Shown piece after piece: positions 50,577 to 62,771 of a stretch of DNA of 64,000 nt; within the stretch, counting starts at the first letter, position 1; every line of letters starts with the position of its first letter. Both the position numbers and the translations under genes were made by a program. This stretch comes from Brachionus rotundiformis (taxonomy: Eukaryota; Rotifera; Eurotatoria; Ploima; Brachionidae): NCBI GenBank assembly GCA_016802295.1, contig JAESIW010000020.1:4688821-4752820 (forward strand), written 5' to 3'. Below the pieces are notes generated by a model. The model was not told where the DNA came from, made no database searches, and was given only the letters and a program-made list of their open reading frames with translations.

Positions 50577-53500
50577 CTGATTCATATATCATCATTCCAA
50601 ACAAACACAGAGCACATTGAGGATTTTTTTTAATAAAATGATAAATAATTTAAAAGCAGCTTGATCAGTCTGACTAAATTTTGTTAATAGAACAGAACCT
50701 AAAGAAACATGAATGGTATGAAATTACTCACGGTTCATAAATTTTTAACTATCATCATAATTCCGACTGAAACTAATAAACGAACAATACATACTGACAC
50801 AATTATCTCTATCCGACTCAAAGTCGAGCCAAAAACAACTAGCACGATTCGATTAATTTCATTTATAATTAACCTCCTTTCTATTCAGATATTTTAAGTA
50901 GTTTTAAGTAAAGATTTTTATCTTAAATTTCAAAACTTAAATTATTATAGGGCTTCTAGATAAATTGTTCTCAATCTAATTTGCCAAAGTTTGGCTAGCT
51001 TACATTTAAGTGTTATAATAGTGAAAAATTTCTCGTTTGTCGATAATCGCTAAAAAACAAAACATGTGAAATTTAAGCTGATACTACTGAAATTTTATCT
51101 ATATTATTTAGGGCATAAAGATATTAATGATGATTAAATGTGTTCACAAAGCTTCGACACTATTCTCCCTTTCTCTCAAGCTTGTCCGCTTTATTTTCCA
51201 GATTTTAACTCTAAAACATACTTAAAAATTTGTTTTTACAACCGGTTTATTGGCCTTCTTTCATTAAATATATCATTTTATTATCATCTATAAGATGATA
51301 TTTATTTAGCCTCAACTGTAAACAAATACTAAAAGATTCCCCTTTTTTGTTTATGTTCCAAATCATTTATCATCATATCGAATTTGTTTATTTCTAATGG
51401 CAGACTTCTTATGATATTTGAGACTTAATAATTAGTTTTAAAAGATAATTTTAAAATTGGCCGTGCTCTATTATCATCAACATAACAACTCTACCAGCAT
51501 TTAATTTATTATACAACTTAAACTCTTCAAGTTCGGATCTGCAAGCAATTTCTACCTTTTAAAGTAATAAATTTATAAATTTCTTTTCAAATATGTCGTG
51601 TCAATAAATATTTCTTATCTATTTATTTTATTGATATTAAGATAAAGCTAAAATTGAAGTTAAATCTCTCTAGTCTACAACTAAAATAATCTCTTTTTAT
51701 ACAAAGACCAAATTTTATCAAACTCTTGACAAAGATTTTATTCAAACTTATTTATATGGTCTTAAAAACAAATCGGACTTTATCAATCATTTTTTATTTG
51801 GGCTTTTAAACTTAATTAAAGAGCTTTGGGTCACTGTTGAAAAAAAATTCTCTTCAAGTGCGATTATTAAGTAACTTGAAGCTAAGATAACAATTAATTT
51901 TCTAAATTCAATAGGAATTTTAGATAAAATTTCTAACAGGAAATGGAAAATTTTCATATTCTAAGCCAAGATCGTGTGACAGAATACTTAAAATTATGAA
52001 CGAAATTTTATTGACAGTTCAACTTGTCAGGCAATGATACATTTCATTTTTTTTCTAAAACAAATTTTATTTATTAGATGTATTTTATTTAAAAATGATT
52101 GATTGTATTTTTGTCAATGTTTTTAATGGTCATTCAAATAAATATTACTTTTTCATATAGAAAATTATAGTTAATTAAATATTTTAGATTTTATTAATTT
52201 TTGTCTAATTACTGGTTCTAAATAATCAAAATTATTAGGAGCTTTTAATTTTTGCTTCAAGATTAATCAAGAATTTTGTTTCAATGGTTAGAACTAATTT
52301 TTTGAGTAAATATTAAAATTTTAGAACCTTTTGATAGATGATAATGAAGGAAATTTAAAACTCAAATTTTTTTCAAAATCAAATTTATCTAATTAGTTTT
52401 GCGTTTTTTTATAATGAAAAAAACTTAATCAAATTTCTCTAATTTGTCATCATTTCATGGCTTCTAATTTTCAATGATATTCTTTTGACATAAAATAGTC
52501 GGCACCCGTTTTTCTTCTGTACAAATAAATCAGTTTAAATAAGAGAACTGTTTGCTTAAAAGCCTTTAAGTAAAGTGTTCCAAGCAAGTTGGCTGGTCTT
52601 TTTAAAATGTTTACAAAGACGGTCCTTTTTAAGAAAACTGGCACTTCCTGATTTCAATCGAACTCATTCCACTTAACTGTTTAAAGAAGATAACATCTGC
52701 TGAGAGGATTAGACTTGAGATTTTTGTTTATTTTTATAACTAGCCAACAAATTAGGCTTTTTAAATATCTATTCATTTTAATTAAAAAAATCGAAGCCAA
52801 ATATCAAAATCGATAACAATTCTCTCATGAAATTTTTCAAAATAGTAAAATTACACTAGAATTCTTAAATAGATACGAATACCATTCGAATTTTATTCAA
52901 AATAGCACCTATTTTTATTTATTTATGCAAGAAAAAGCTTTAAATCTAAACGTGATTTGAACAAAAATATTTCCTGTTAATGGACACGAATTAAAGAAAT
53001 TGAAGAGACCAGACTAGCAGTGGTAGACCTGGCAAAGTCATTATCTATGACTAATAAATATTCTGTTTTTTTTCCGTACTGATTAAATATTTATTTAATT
53101 AAAAAAAATATATTAATTAAGTCTAGCGAGAACTTTTATTTTAGCATTTTCGATCAGCTCTCAGACCGAAAAACTTTTGCTAATTTAAATTAAATAGAGA
53201 GTGGACTGGACTGGGCAAAAAAATCGATTTTTCTGAAAAAAAAACTTTGACATTTATTGATTTTTCTGCTTGGTCTAGGAAATCAAAATTAAGAATGTTT
53301 AAGACATAGATTTTTGTCCTGATAATGACAATGGTCAATCAATTAAGTTCTCTTTTATTTGCTAGCCGGAAAATTGCTCAAGTTATTTAATTTAAAATTT
53401 AAATTAGTGATCTATTGTGTACCAAGATCGTAGACTTAAAGAATAAGTTTTTATCAACAATCGCTTCTAGAGAGTCCCAAGCTTAAACTGACACATTTAT

Positions 53501-54919
53501 CATGATAATTTAAATTTTGATTTCGTAATTTGTTTTTTATCTTGATAAATTTAGATAAATATTTACAAACTTTTTGGTTATATTTTTTTCTATTTGTCAA
53601 CAATTTTATAGTTATTCATAAATATTAATGGTTTTTTATTTTAAGATAGACCGCGCGATTAATTGTTGCGTAATACTTTAACCTGGAAGCAATTTTAAGA
53701 AATAGAAACAATTTCTCGCGATTTTTTTCAATTAATTCTCTGTTATAAACTCAACTAGAAGCTTTTTAAGAAATTATTTCAGATTTACAGTTCAAGAGAA
53801 AAAATACTCTTGGCTTAGGTCTACTTCTAATCTTGCACAGAAAGAGTATATTTTTCTATCTATCGAGCAGGTTTTACCGAAAGAATTTTTTAATGAATCA
53901 AAATTCCGATTAATTAACCGAGTATCTTAAAGTAACTTTAGCGCTATTTTATCTAATCGGATAAGAATTCTATTAGATGATTCTATTTTTAATCTTATAA
54001 AAATTAAGAATCAAAGCCCTAAATTTATTTAAAATCAAATGAAGGATTATGACAAATCGGATACAATGATTAATTTAGGAATCAATTTTTGGCATTGGTC
54101 TTAGCCAAGTCATTCGAAAAAATCCAAATAATTATGTCATTTCCTATTGTTTCTTTTCATTCATCAAAAATTAATAAATTGAAATTAGATTCTGAAAAAG
54201 TGAAATTTTAGTTGGAGAAAATTAATTAAAATTGTTACTTAAAAATAATTCGAGAATTTCACTTTAGATTTATCACGCTCTTGATATTTGGCAATGCACA
54301 CGGGCTAGCTTTAAGTAAATTCAGGATTACAAAGCAGTCAGAAAAGCTACTTTTTCTTATTCTTTTTTGTGATTCTTTTGAAAAAATTTAAGAGAATTTT
54401 TTTCAAAATTTTATTAATATTTTTGAATGAGAAATTTTATTTTTTTTTAATTCAAATTAAGACCAGCCATGTGGCTCATGTTGAAAAAAATAATAAAATT
54501 AAGTTATTACTAATTTAATGAAGCATTGAGCTCAATATGGGCCCAACACGAACAAATGTAAAGTCAATTTATTTAAAGCGGTCTTGAAATAATTAAGCTT
54601 TTTTTTGTAATTAAAATTCTAAATGTCAATAAGTGAATGCAAGTTTTTATATTTGTGCTTTATTTCAAGCACAAGACATTTAATTTTAGATTTAATTTTT
54701 TTTCCCAATCAATTATGTTTACTTAGTTTAGGTAAATATTTTGAATATTTTGTATTTGGAAAGATTTCTAGATTTGAAAATAATTTTAATTAGAAAAAGG
54801 TTGAACGATAGAAATAAGGCCTGAATTTTAGAAATTTTATAATTTAAATTTTTTATTTATTTGGCTCTAGATGGAAATATATTGATATCATTTTTGGGAG
54901 ATTAAATATTAATAATATA

Positions 54920-56977
54920 ATGAATCGATACGCCATAGCATTATACGACAACGAATCCGAAAGTGATGAGGAGTTGAGTTTTGGCAAGAATGACCTATTC
55001 CAAGTGCTCGAGATAGATTTTATGGCTATGAAGGGATGGTGGCTGTGCAAATTGGTAAAAACCAACAAAACAGGACTAGCTCCGGGAAATCGACTAAAGC
55101 TAATAAATGACGAAAAGCTTATTTTCAAAATTATTAATTTACAATTAAATAAATCGAACTTAATTTCGAAAAATTCTTCTAATTCAATTTCATCAGCATC
55201 AACATCCAATAGTCAAGTGAGTTGTAGTAATTTTTTTAATTTTAATAATCATGATAGATAAGAAGAATTTAAAATAAATAAGGATAGATGATAAAGTAAA
55301 GTATGATGGTTTTCATTATCTGATAGAACTAGGTCATGTTCAACATTATAAGTTTAAAAAATATCTGTAAATAAGTGAGACTAATTTTTTTTATTTATTT
55401 ATTTATTTATTTATTTAAATTAGAACTTATATAAAGTTAATTTAAACAAAACTCATAGACAATTCATGTTGTTATTATTAAAAAATAAAGAAGATTTAAT
55501 TAAATATTTTGAAATTTTGAGTAAAAATATAATTAAATAAAATATTTTGTAGAGCTCGTTAGATCAGAATGATTTCGAAGAAAAAGAGGCAACTTTGACC
55601 AGAACAGAAACTAATAAAATAGCTCTTCCTGCAAAAATAAAGGCAAATGTGAAAAATTTGTCTTCACTCAATTATTTGACTGATTCCAATCAGCTAGGGA
55701 AAAGCGATGAAGACGATTACGACTATGACATACCTACAAACAATAGACCTACCAGTAAGCTGATAAAAGAGCTTGAAGAATCACGAAAATCAATAAGTCC
55801 AACAATCGATTCAGGAATAAGTACATCTTCGTTGATCAGTCTTAATTCAGAGCATCTCATTAATTTGGTTGAAACGGCATCACGATGTTCCATTAACCAG
55901 CGAATCAGTGATTTCTCCAATTATGATGAACCTAAATCCAGACATGATTTGAAATTAGACTTTGACGAGAAAATTGAAAGAATTTACCATTTAATTTCAA
56001 ATATGGAAAATTTTAGTTCAAACCAAATTTTAATAAGTGACAATTCGAAGTGTTTAAAGCCTATTTTGAAAGAATTTATAGACAATAATTTGAAAATAGT
56101 CAAACAGGAATATGCTTGCTACCATCCAGATTTGAATATTTTCAACAAATTGAAAAAATTAATAGAACAAATAGAAAGTTTTTATATCTTTATTGACAAA
56201 ATTGATGATCAAGACCCTATAAATGAGATTATCTCATTCAAGACAAATTTGAATGAGCTTAAAAATTTAGTTGATCAGGGAAAAATTTTCCTGTATAATC
56301 ATGAAAGTAGCTCTAACCAAATTGAGATTGAAAATTCGTCCAATTTAGAGAAAAAAAATGACCAATTTTGCCAAGAGGAGGACGATTACTGTGAAATCGA
56401 TGAGATCGAAGAAGAAAAGTGTATGAAGCTTAAACGTGAAAATTTGGATAAATTGGTTGAAAAATTTTCCAACACATCAGCCTTATGCATGACTCTAAAG
56501 AGAAATGATGAAAAAATTAGACGCGAAATCAAGCTCGCCACTAGCTTAAATGAGTGCGAGGCCTCAAGACTTAATATGAGTGACCAAATGCTGCTCAAGT
56601 TTTATTTAAGGCATGTTGAAGAAAATTTCTCTGATTTTAAAGTTATCTATGAAACTCTTAAAATGAAAATAAGCAAGCAAATGACCCTGGAAATAGAATT
56701 GGCAAATAAATTGGCTTTAAATGGACACAAGCTTATTTTTATTTGTGATACTTTGCAGCGAAATCTTCACAACGAAGTATTGAAAATAAATTTGTATAAT
56801 TTATCTAATAATATGTGCAGCTCGTTGAAAAATTATGTAATTAAAATTAAAAATTATACTTCAGAGCAAAAAATAGGCGATATTCAGCAAAAATTAGTCG
56901 AAGAGTCAATGACAAATGTTTACAATTCCGCAGAAAGTTTTAACAAACAAGTTCTTAAGAGCTTTTATAGTTTTTAA
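54920..56977 (+). CDS. CAS-family adaptor (p130Cas/NEDD9 type)
   Basis: Model: join(54920..55216, 55553..56977), 573 residues; donor GTGAGT, phase 0. An N-terminal SH3 domain spans about residues 3-62 (ALYDNESES-DELSF, GWWLCKL, GLAPGNRLKL), matching the distinctive Cas SH3. A short middle region has only two YxxP motifs, YDIP and YDEP. Next is a helical region corresponding to the serine-rich four-helix bundle. The C-terminal focal-adhesion-targeting-like domain follows (MLLKFYLRHVEENF, LALNGHKLIFICDTLQRNL, NNMCSSLKNYVIKIK). Cas proteins connect FAK/Src at integrin adhesions to Crk. The substrate domain is strongly reduced compared with about 15 YxxP in human p130Cas, so Crk recruitment capacity should be small. 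The single intron contains an (ATTT)n run and I found no extra exon in it. Confidence 0.87.
55385..55418. repeat. (ATTT)n microsatellite in the CAS intron
   Basis: About seven tetranucleotide units inside the 336 bp intron. Confidence 0.85.
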
Positions 56978-58639
56978 TTAAAATATTACGACATTAACTG
57001 TTTAAAATAATTTCAGCTTGTTTTTTATTTGATTTTATTAGCCAAATTTTGTCAATTGTAATTTAATATTTTTAAATTTTAAATGTAGAATTATATATTT
57101 ATAAAACTTTTTCAATATTTTCTAAAATCAAAATCAAATAAATTTTGTTAACATATTTGTTTTTTTTTCATTATTTTTGTTCTAAAGTTTAAAAGATTGA
57201 TGATAAAGGCTATTTAATTTTATACAATTCAAAATTTTAAATTAAAACAACAATCTAAATACAAATTTGAATTTAAAGCCACTAATATAAATATTATTTT
57301 AACATACGAGCAAATGAAAATTCTCAATCCGTCTCAATATATCATTATCGAGTTTATATGACCTGATAGACTACTAATTTAAAGAAAACTATTCTAATTT
57401 AATTATTCATTGCAGATCATTTTTAAATTCTAAGAAAATTTTTAAAATTAAACCAATGTAAAAAAATCATACTTAAAATTAGTAAAATATTCATTAATTC
57501 AAAATTAGATTTGTTAATTTTATAGATCCATATAAAAGACTTAAAAATAAAAAATAAAATTTAAATATTAGGATATTTAATAATTGCATTTAAACAGATT
57601 AGTAAATTAATTGTAAAAAAAATTTTAGAACTATTAAAAAATAATCATTTATATCTGGTAGATTTTTCATTTTAAAAAAGACCTCTTCAATTTATAAAAT
57701 ATGAAATATTTAAGATTCAGAATTTTGTCAAAGATAAAAACACACTTGTTGTGAATTTTTTTATATTCTAATTTTACCAAGCTACAGATTTAATTAGATC
57801 TTTTACATTTTATCAAAAGTATTCATATTTTAATTTATTTGGGTTATTTCAATGTGATTTATACAATTTAGTAATCTTGATTGATAAGTATGATAAAAAG
57901 CTGCTCTTAAAATAGAAATTAATGTTAAAGTATTTCTAATTATTTATCTAGAATTAAAATTCAAGCCATAATTTTGATGATTGATTTTGAAAATGAGCAT
58001 TAAGCTTTAGATTTATTAATAAATGCTCAGTAAAAAAAGTCTATTACACGTTTACACAGAATGAAAAATTCATGAAAAATTAGGTTTTAGTAAAAATTAT
58101 TTTAATTATTAGTTCATTAGAAAAAAAAGTTATTTAATTTTCATTATTCATTAGTTGGCAGATGAAGATGAGGACTCAAAATTTCTGATACCAAACGAAA
58201 GCATAAAATCATTTATTTGAACTGATTCTAGAAAATATTTCTTTATTTAAACAAATTAGTCATGACATTTTAATAAATTAATTATCGTTAATATTAAGTT
58301 CAATTTACATCAAATTGTAAATTATTCATATAATATAAAATAAATATCATATTTTTAAATTTAGCTTATTCAATAAGTCATTTCTCCAGACTATATCTAT
58401 ATTCTATAATTTTAAACAAATAAGTTTAGTTTTTAAATACAAAAATTTTAATTTTAAATTATAATTCTAGACGCTGATTTATAGCAGGTCAATAATAGTT
58501 ATGCAATTAACTTCGATATATCATTCTATTATGTAAATACTGATTTCCAAGCGGACATATTCGGTTATTGAAATTATGCTAATTTCTTTTGAATACAATA
58601 AATATAAATATTGCTAGCTTTTATCATTATAAACTCAAA
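56978..58639. other. Intergenic, AT-rich
   Basis: 1.66 kb with no supportable ORF, RNA gene or repeat on either strand. Confidence 0.55.
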
Positions 58640-59620
58640 ATGAATGCAAATTTTAAGAAATTCAAGCAAAAAGATGATGAGTCTGGTGGCGAATTTGAAC
58701 GAGTTCATCAAAAACATATATACAAAAAATCAGCTATTTTCAGATCATTTCGTTACTGGATGACAATTTGTTTTTTGTTGTTTATTAATTATTATCTTTT
58801 TTCAAACTATATTCTTTTAAATTTGCGCAATGATCTTTTGCTCAAGAACGATTACTGGATGGCAATGCAGAATCAGGATAAAAAAAATTGCCTAACAAGA
58901 TCGGAATTCAATCAAACTACCTTAGGCACATTTAAGAAATTGATTAATTTTTTTAACCAGAAATCAGATTTTAATTATTTTATGTGTTTTTCAACTTTAT
59001 ATTATACTGTCAAAGTTGAAAATTATGACGTTTTTAGTTCTCATATTGACCAAAATACTTTTGGCATCAAGAATTCCATTTATTTTGACAAAAGTCGAGA
59101 TAAGTGTGTCCATAGAGACATCTTTTCCAACATATCACAAAAGATTGCCAAAAACAAGACTCGTTTGAATTTATGTTATCTAAGGACATTTTTAAAAGAA
59201 AACTCGCTTTGTGATATTGTTAAAGATTTTGAATTAAGATATAAGAAAAGAATATTATGTGAATATGAATACACGACAGGAGAATACAGGGTAATTTTCA
59301 ATGATGAAATTGAGCTGGTTTTTTATGAATACCAACTTGAGCTCGATTCGTTTAGATTTTTTTCCAATTCGTTCTATTCGAAAAATAAAACTGATTTTGA
59401 ACTGCAATTTTTTGAAGAAAATGCAAATTTGAGACAAGGCTGGATTGGAATATTATTTACCAATAACTATTTCAGCATGCCACGACATTTTTTTTACTCA
59501 AAATTTTATACAAGCAGGGTTAGATCAAATTTTATCAATTATTTAGGTGCTCCAGTCAGACTACCTTCGGAAATAATCAATTATTTTATGATATTTTATT
59601 CATCAATATGGTATTTGTAA
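58640..59620 (+). CDS. Type II membrane protein, possible LicD/fukutin-like, otherwise unrecognised
   Basis: Single exon, 326 residues from the ATG at 58640; the longer frame starts with TTG. A basic 35-residue cytosolic head precedes one transmembrane helix (about residues 36-58), then a lumenal domain with several NxS/T sequons and scattered Cys. FNYFMCFSTLYYTVKVENYD sits where LicD/fukutin proteins have their YWLDYGTLLG-like motif, and LGAPVRLPSEIINYF resembles the closing LG-VPxP-YL element of that fold. The diagnostic acidic pair of the active site is not obvious. The topology is that of a Golgi glycosyl- or phosphotransferase. The family call is weak; the membrane topology is well supported. 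Confidence 0.6.
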   Translation: MNANFKKFKQKDDESGGEFERVHQKHIYKKSAIFRSFRYWMTICFLLFINYYLFSNYILLNLRNDLLLKNDYWMAMQNQDKKNCLTRSEFNQTTLGTFKKLINFFNQKSDFNYFMCFSTLYYTVKVENYDVFSSHIDQNTFGIKNSIYFDKSRDKCVHRDIFSNISQKIAKNKTRLNLCYLRTFLKENSLCDIVKDFELRYKKRILCEYEYTTGEYRVIFNDEIELVFYEYQLELDSFRFFSNSFYSKNKTDFELQFFEENANLRQGWIGILFTNNYFSMPRHFFYSKFYTSRVRSNFINYLGAPVRLPSEIINYFMIFYSSIWYL

Positions 59621-60498
59621 AAAAATGTAATTTTTTTTAATATAAACAATTTGTATCAAAAAAAAATAAAATTATAAACTATTTTTTTTCAAAAAATCCC
59701 GTTCTTAAGTTTTTTTTTTAAATAGCCAACATCTCTAAATAATTCTAAAACAATTAATTAAAATGAAATCTTCTTGCCATACATATGGAAATGGAAATTC
59801 ATTTAAATACAGTACCACATTATTAGCAACAAATATATATTTTGTAACTGAAAAATAATTTCTAATATGATTACCTCATGGTATAATTTAAAAATCTAAT
59901 TAATGAATGAATTTTGAAAAACTGTTTTTTTTTTTTAAATTCTAAGTTATGCCATTACCTGAATTATACATCCAGACAAATTATTATTAAAAACATATGC
60001 AATGATAATTTTTTAATCACGAAGACTTAACTCAAACTTGGCCTTATTAACCTATCTTTTCAGTTAAAAAATGTCTTAATTTATTTATAACCTCAGATTC
60101 AAAAAGTAAAACATTAAAATTTGTATAATTTATTTAAATTGTAATAACTTCTAATTAAATATCAGAATAATATTTAAAAATACTTAAATTGATTAAATTA
60201 TTTAAAAAAATTAAGAATACAACAAGGTAAATGTTTTTTTGATTGGCTCAATTAAATTTGTATCATTTCTTCCTTCTTAAAGACAAAAAAAGTCTCCAAA
60301 AAACACTTAGAAAAGCTTAAATTCTGATCGATTTTAGCGATAAAGCCTTATTCGCATTAAATAACATAGAATCTACTGAAAATATGTTAAGCTTTATATG
60401 AATTTTCAAGACTAATGTTAATAATTAATTCATAACTTTCATTTATTTAATATTTTGATAGATAAATAGAATAAAAATTTTCAAGTTAATCAAAAAAA
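59621..60498. other. Intergenic, AT-rich
   Basis: Nearly 880 bp with no feature beyond 3' UTR and promoter sequence that I cannot delimit. Confidence 0.5.
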
Positions 60499-61309
60499 AT
60501 GGGCAATGAACTATCTAGACATATTGACCAAGCTCAAAAGACTGGTATTCTTCAATTAAGAGGCTTTAAGCTTACCAAGGTATAGTGACTTTTTTGGAGC
60601 TAAATATTATCATTTTATTTTAAGTTACCACCAGAATTATTTCAAATAACCAAATCAATTAGAAATCTCGATCTAAGTAACAATAGATTGTGCATCTTGA
60701 CATCAAATTTATTTTCCAACATGGAAAATCTCAAAACTTTAAATATTAGTAATAATAAAATAGAATCCATATCGGAAGATATTGGCAGGTGTGTAAAGCT
60801 AGAAAGTCTGGATATGAGTCAAAATTTATTAAAAAATGTTCCGAGCAGTCTAAGTCTATTAAAAAATTTGAAAAAAATATCTCTTAATAATAATCAACTA
60901 ACAAAAATACCAAAAGAATTAGGCCAATTATCTCAACTTGACTTTATTGATTTAAGCTTGAATTCAATTCAAGAAATAGAGGATTATGTGGAAAATTTTA
61001 ATTGTATTGAGTTAAATTTAAATCAGAACAAAATTAGATTTATAAGTGATAAAATATCTACTTGTCCTCGACTTAAAGTTCTACGTTTAGAGAATAATTG
61101 TCTTCAAATTGCAGCAATGCCAGCAAGTATGCTAAAAGACTCGAAGATATCTTTGATAAATTTTGATGGAAATAATTTTTCAAAAAAACAATTTGAAGAA
61201 ATAGATGGATATGAAAAAGTAATTTTTATTAAGTTAATTAATAAAAAAAAAATAAATTTTTCATTAGTATATGGAACGTTATACAGCTACTAGACGAAAA
61301 TTTGATTAA
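60499..61309 (+). CDS. LRRC57: Leucine-rich repeat-containing protein 57
   Basis: Model: join(60499..60579, 60625..61218, 61268..61309), all phase 0, 238 residues (human LRRC57 is 239). It begins MGNELSRHIDQAQKTGILQL, near-identical in layout to the vertebrate start and fitting N-myristoylation (Gly2). Seven or eight LRRs follow, with LDLSNNRL, LNISNNKIESI, ISLNNNQLTKIP and the signature IELNLNQNKI-ISDKISTCPRLKVLRLENNCL. The last exon gives MERYTATRRKFD, matching the family C-terminus. The family is a small membrane-associated LRR protein of undefined function. The continuous frame past 61218 is intronic. Confidence 0.94.
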
Positions 61310-62771
61310 ATCTTTTTTAAAAGGACTAAATGGTGATTTCATACCAATTATTAAAGTAGGAATTAACTTGGATGTAAAATATTTTAATATTTTTTTAGAT
61401 TTTATTTTATATCTTCTATATTATTTCTATTTGTATCATATTAATTTAATAAAATGTAATATAACACCTTTATTTGCTCGAATACTTATTAATTATTGAT
61501 GATTTCAATAAAAGCTACTAAAATTTATTTTAAAGATTGATAATTGAGTATTCGTCTAAAAAATTTGTTGAAAATTTTATCTTTTCGAGTAAATTGATAG
61601 ACCTTATAAAGAAAAAACTTTCTTTATTTTATTTAATTTTACTTAAAAACTTGTTAAATTTTTACCCAAGATACTTATTTTATAAACACTAAAAGAAATA
61701 AATCTTTTTGTTGAGATGATTTCATAGTAAAGTATTTTTTATAAGATTTTTGATGGCTAAAATCAATTAAAACTAATTTAAAAAAATAAATACACTTTTA
61801 ACAATAAAATATTTACTATATCAACTTTTTCATGACTATTTTCAGAATATATTTATGTAAAATTGTTCATTCTTTATTTTTAAATACCTTCAAGGATATT
61901 TTTGATTTTCATATTTACAATTACAAATTGGTTAACTGCTTTTTCCGGATATTAAAACAATTCAAATTCAATTTTTTACTTGCAAAATGTTATACTATAT
62001 TTTATTAAACTTAAAAGAATAAATTAAAATAATCTTCAATCAATCAATTTTATTAAAATATTTATTGAAAGTTGCTAGGTTAATAATCTTTTAAAACATT
62101 AAGCAATCGAAGAAATATACTTTTTTAGGGCTTAATTAATCAGTTTTAATTTTTTATTGCACAAAAATTCATAGCATGAAAACTTGGAGTTTCTTCATAA
62201 CCAATTTGGTCGCTGACAGGAATCGAACCGAGTCGAGTCGCGATTCTTATTTGAAATTTTTTTATTCTATTAAAAAAATTAATTTTCATTATCACAAAAC
62301 AAATAAGCTTGCATGCTTATAAAATAAGAATTAAAATATCTCAGTAGCCTTTTATTAAATTTTACTCACACAAAAAACAAATTTACGCAGTACCTGCGTA
62401 ATAGTCGAATATCTTTTAATCAAGTTATTAAACAATTATTTACTAGTAAAGTAATTAGAAATTTTATTTTTTGTTTCATAAGATAATTATCAAAAATTAA
62501 CTCTCTATAGTTGTTTTGAATCACATTCGCTAAACACAAGTTTTCGTCATATCAATTATAAATAGAGAGTTTAATTAACTTTTTGAATTTTATTTTGTTT
62601 CAGCAAGATCAATCAATCTTTTTATTTCACTAATACCTTGAGACACTTATTCATGAAGATTTCATTTTTATATTCCATTGAGTTTTAGAAAACTTTTATT
62701 ATTCAATCACCTTAATTAAAATATATAAAAAATTTAACTTTATATCTTTATTTAGATCGCTTTTATCTAGA
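61310..62771. other. Intergenic, AT-rich, with a short tRNA-like 3' fragment
   Basis: About 1.46 kb. The only structured-looking part is 62206-62231, whose reverse complement ends TTCGATTCCTGTCAGCGACCA like a tRNA T-arm plus CCA. No 5' half is present. Confidence 0.5.

Larger units (their letters stand above)
46319..54919. other. 8.6 kb gene desert with one tRNA gene
   Basis: Both strands are saturated with stops. Apart from the tRNA at 50504-50576 and an AT dinucleotide run at 48134-48164, I see no gene, LTR pair or tandem array. The frame at 50709-50897 lies near the tRNA but is Ile/Thr-rich with no start context or partner exon. Confidence 0.55.

Noticed and set aside
50709..50897. 62-codon + strand frame near the tRNA
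   Set aside because: Low-complexity Ile/Thr/Leu composition, no splice partner, no recognisable domain.
61302..61499. 65-codon frame after LRRC57
   Set aside because: Hydrophobic, Tyr/Ile-rich 3' UTR sequence that overlaps the end of the last LRRC57 exon in another frame.
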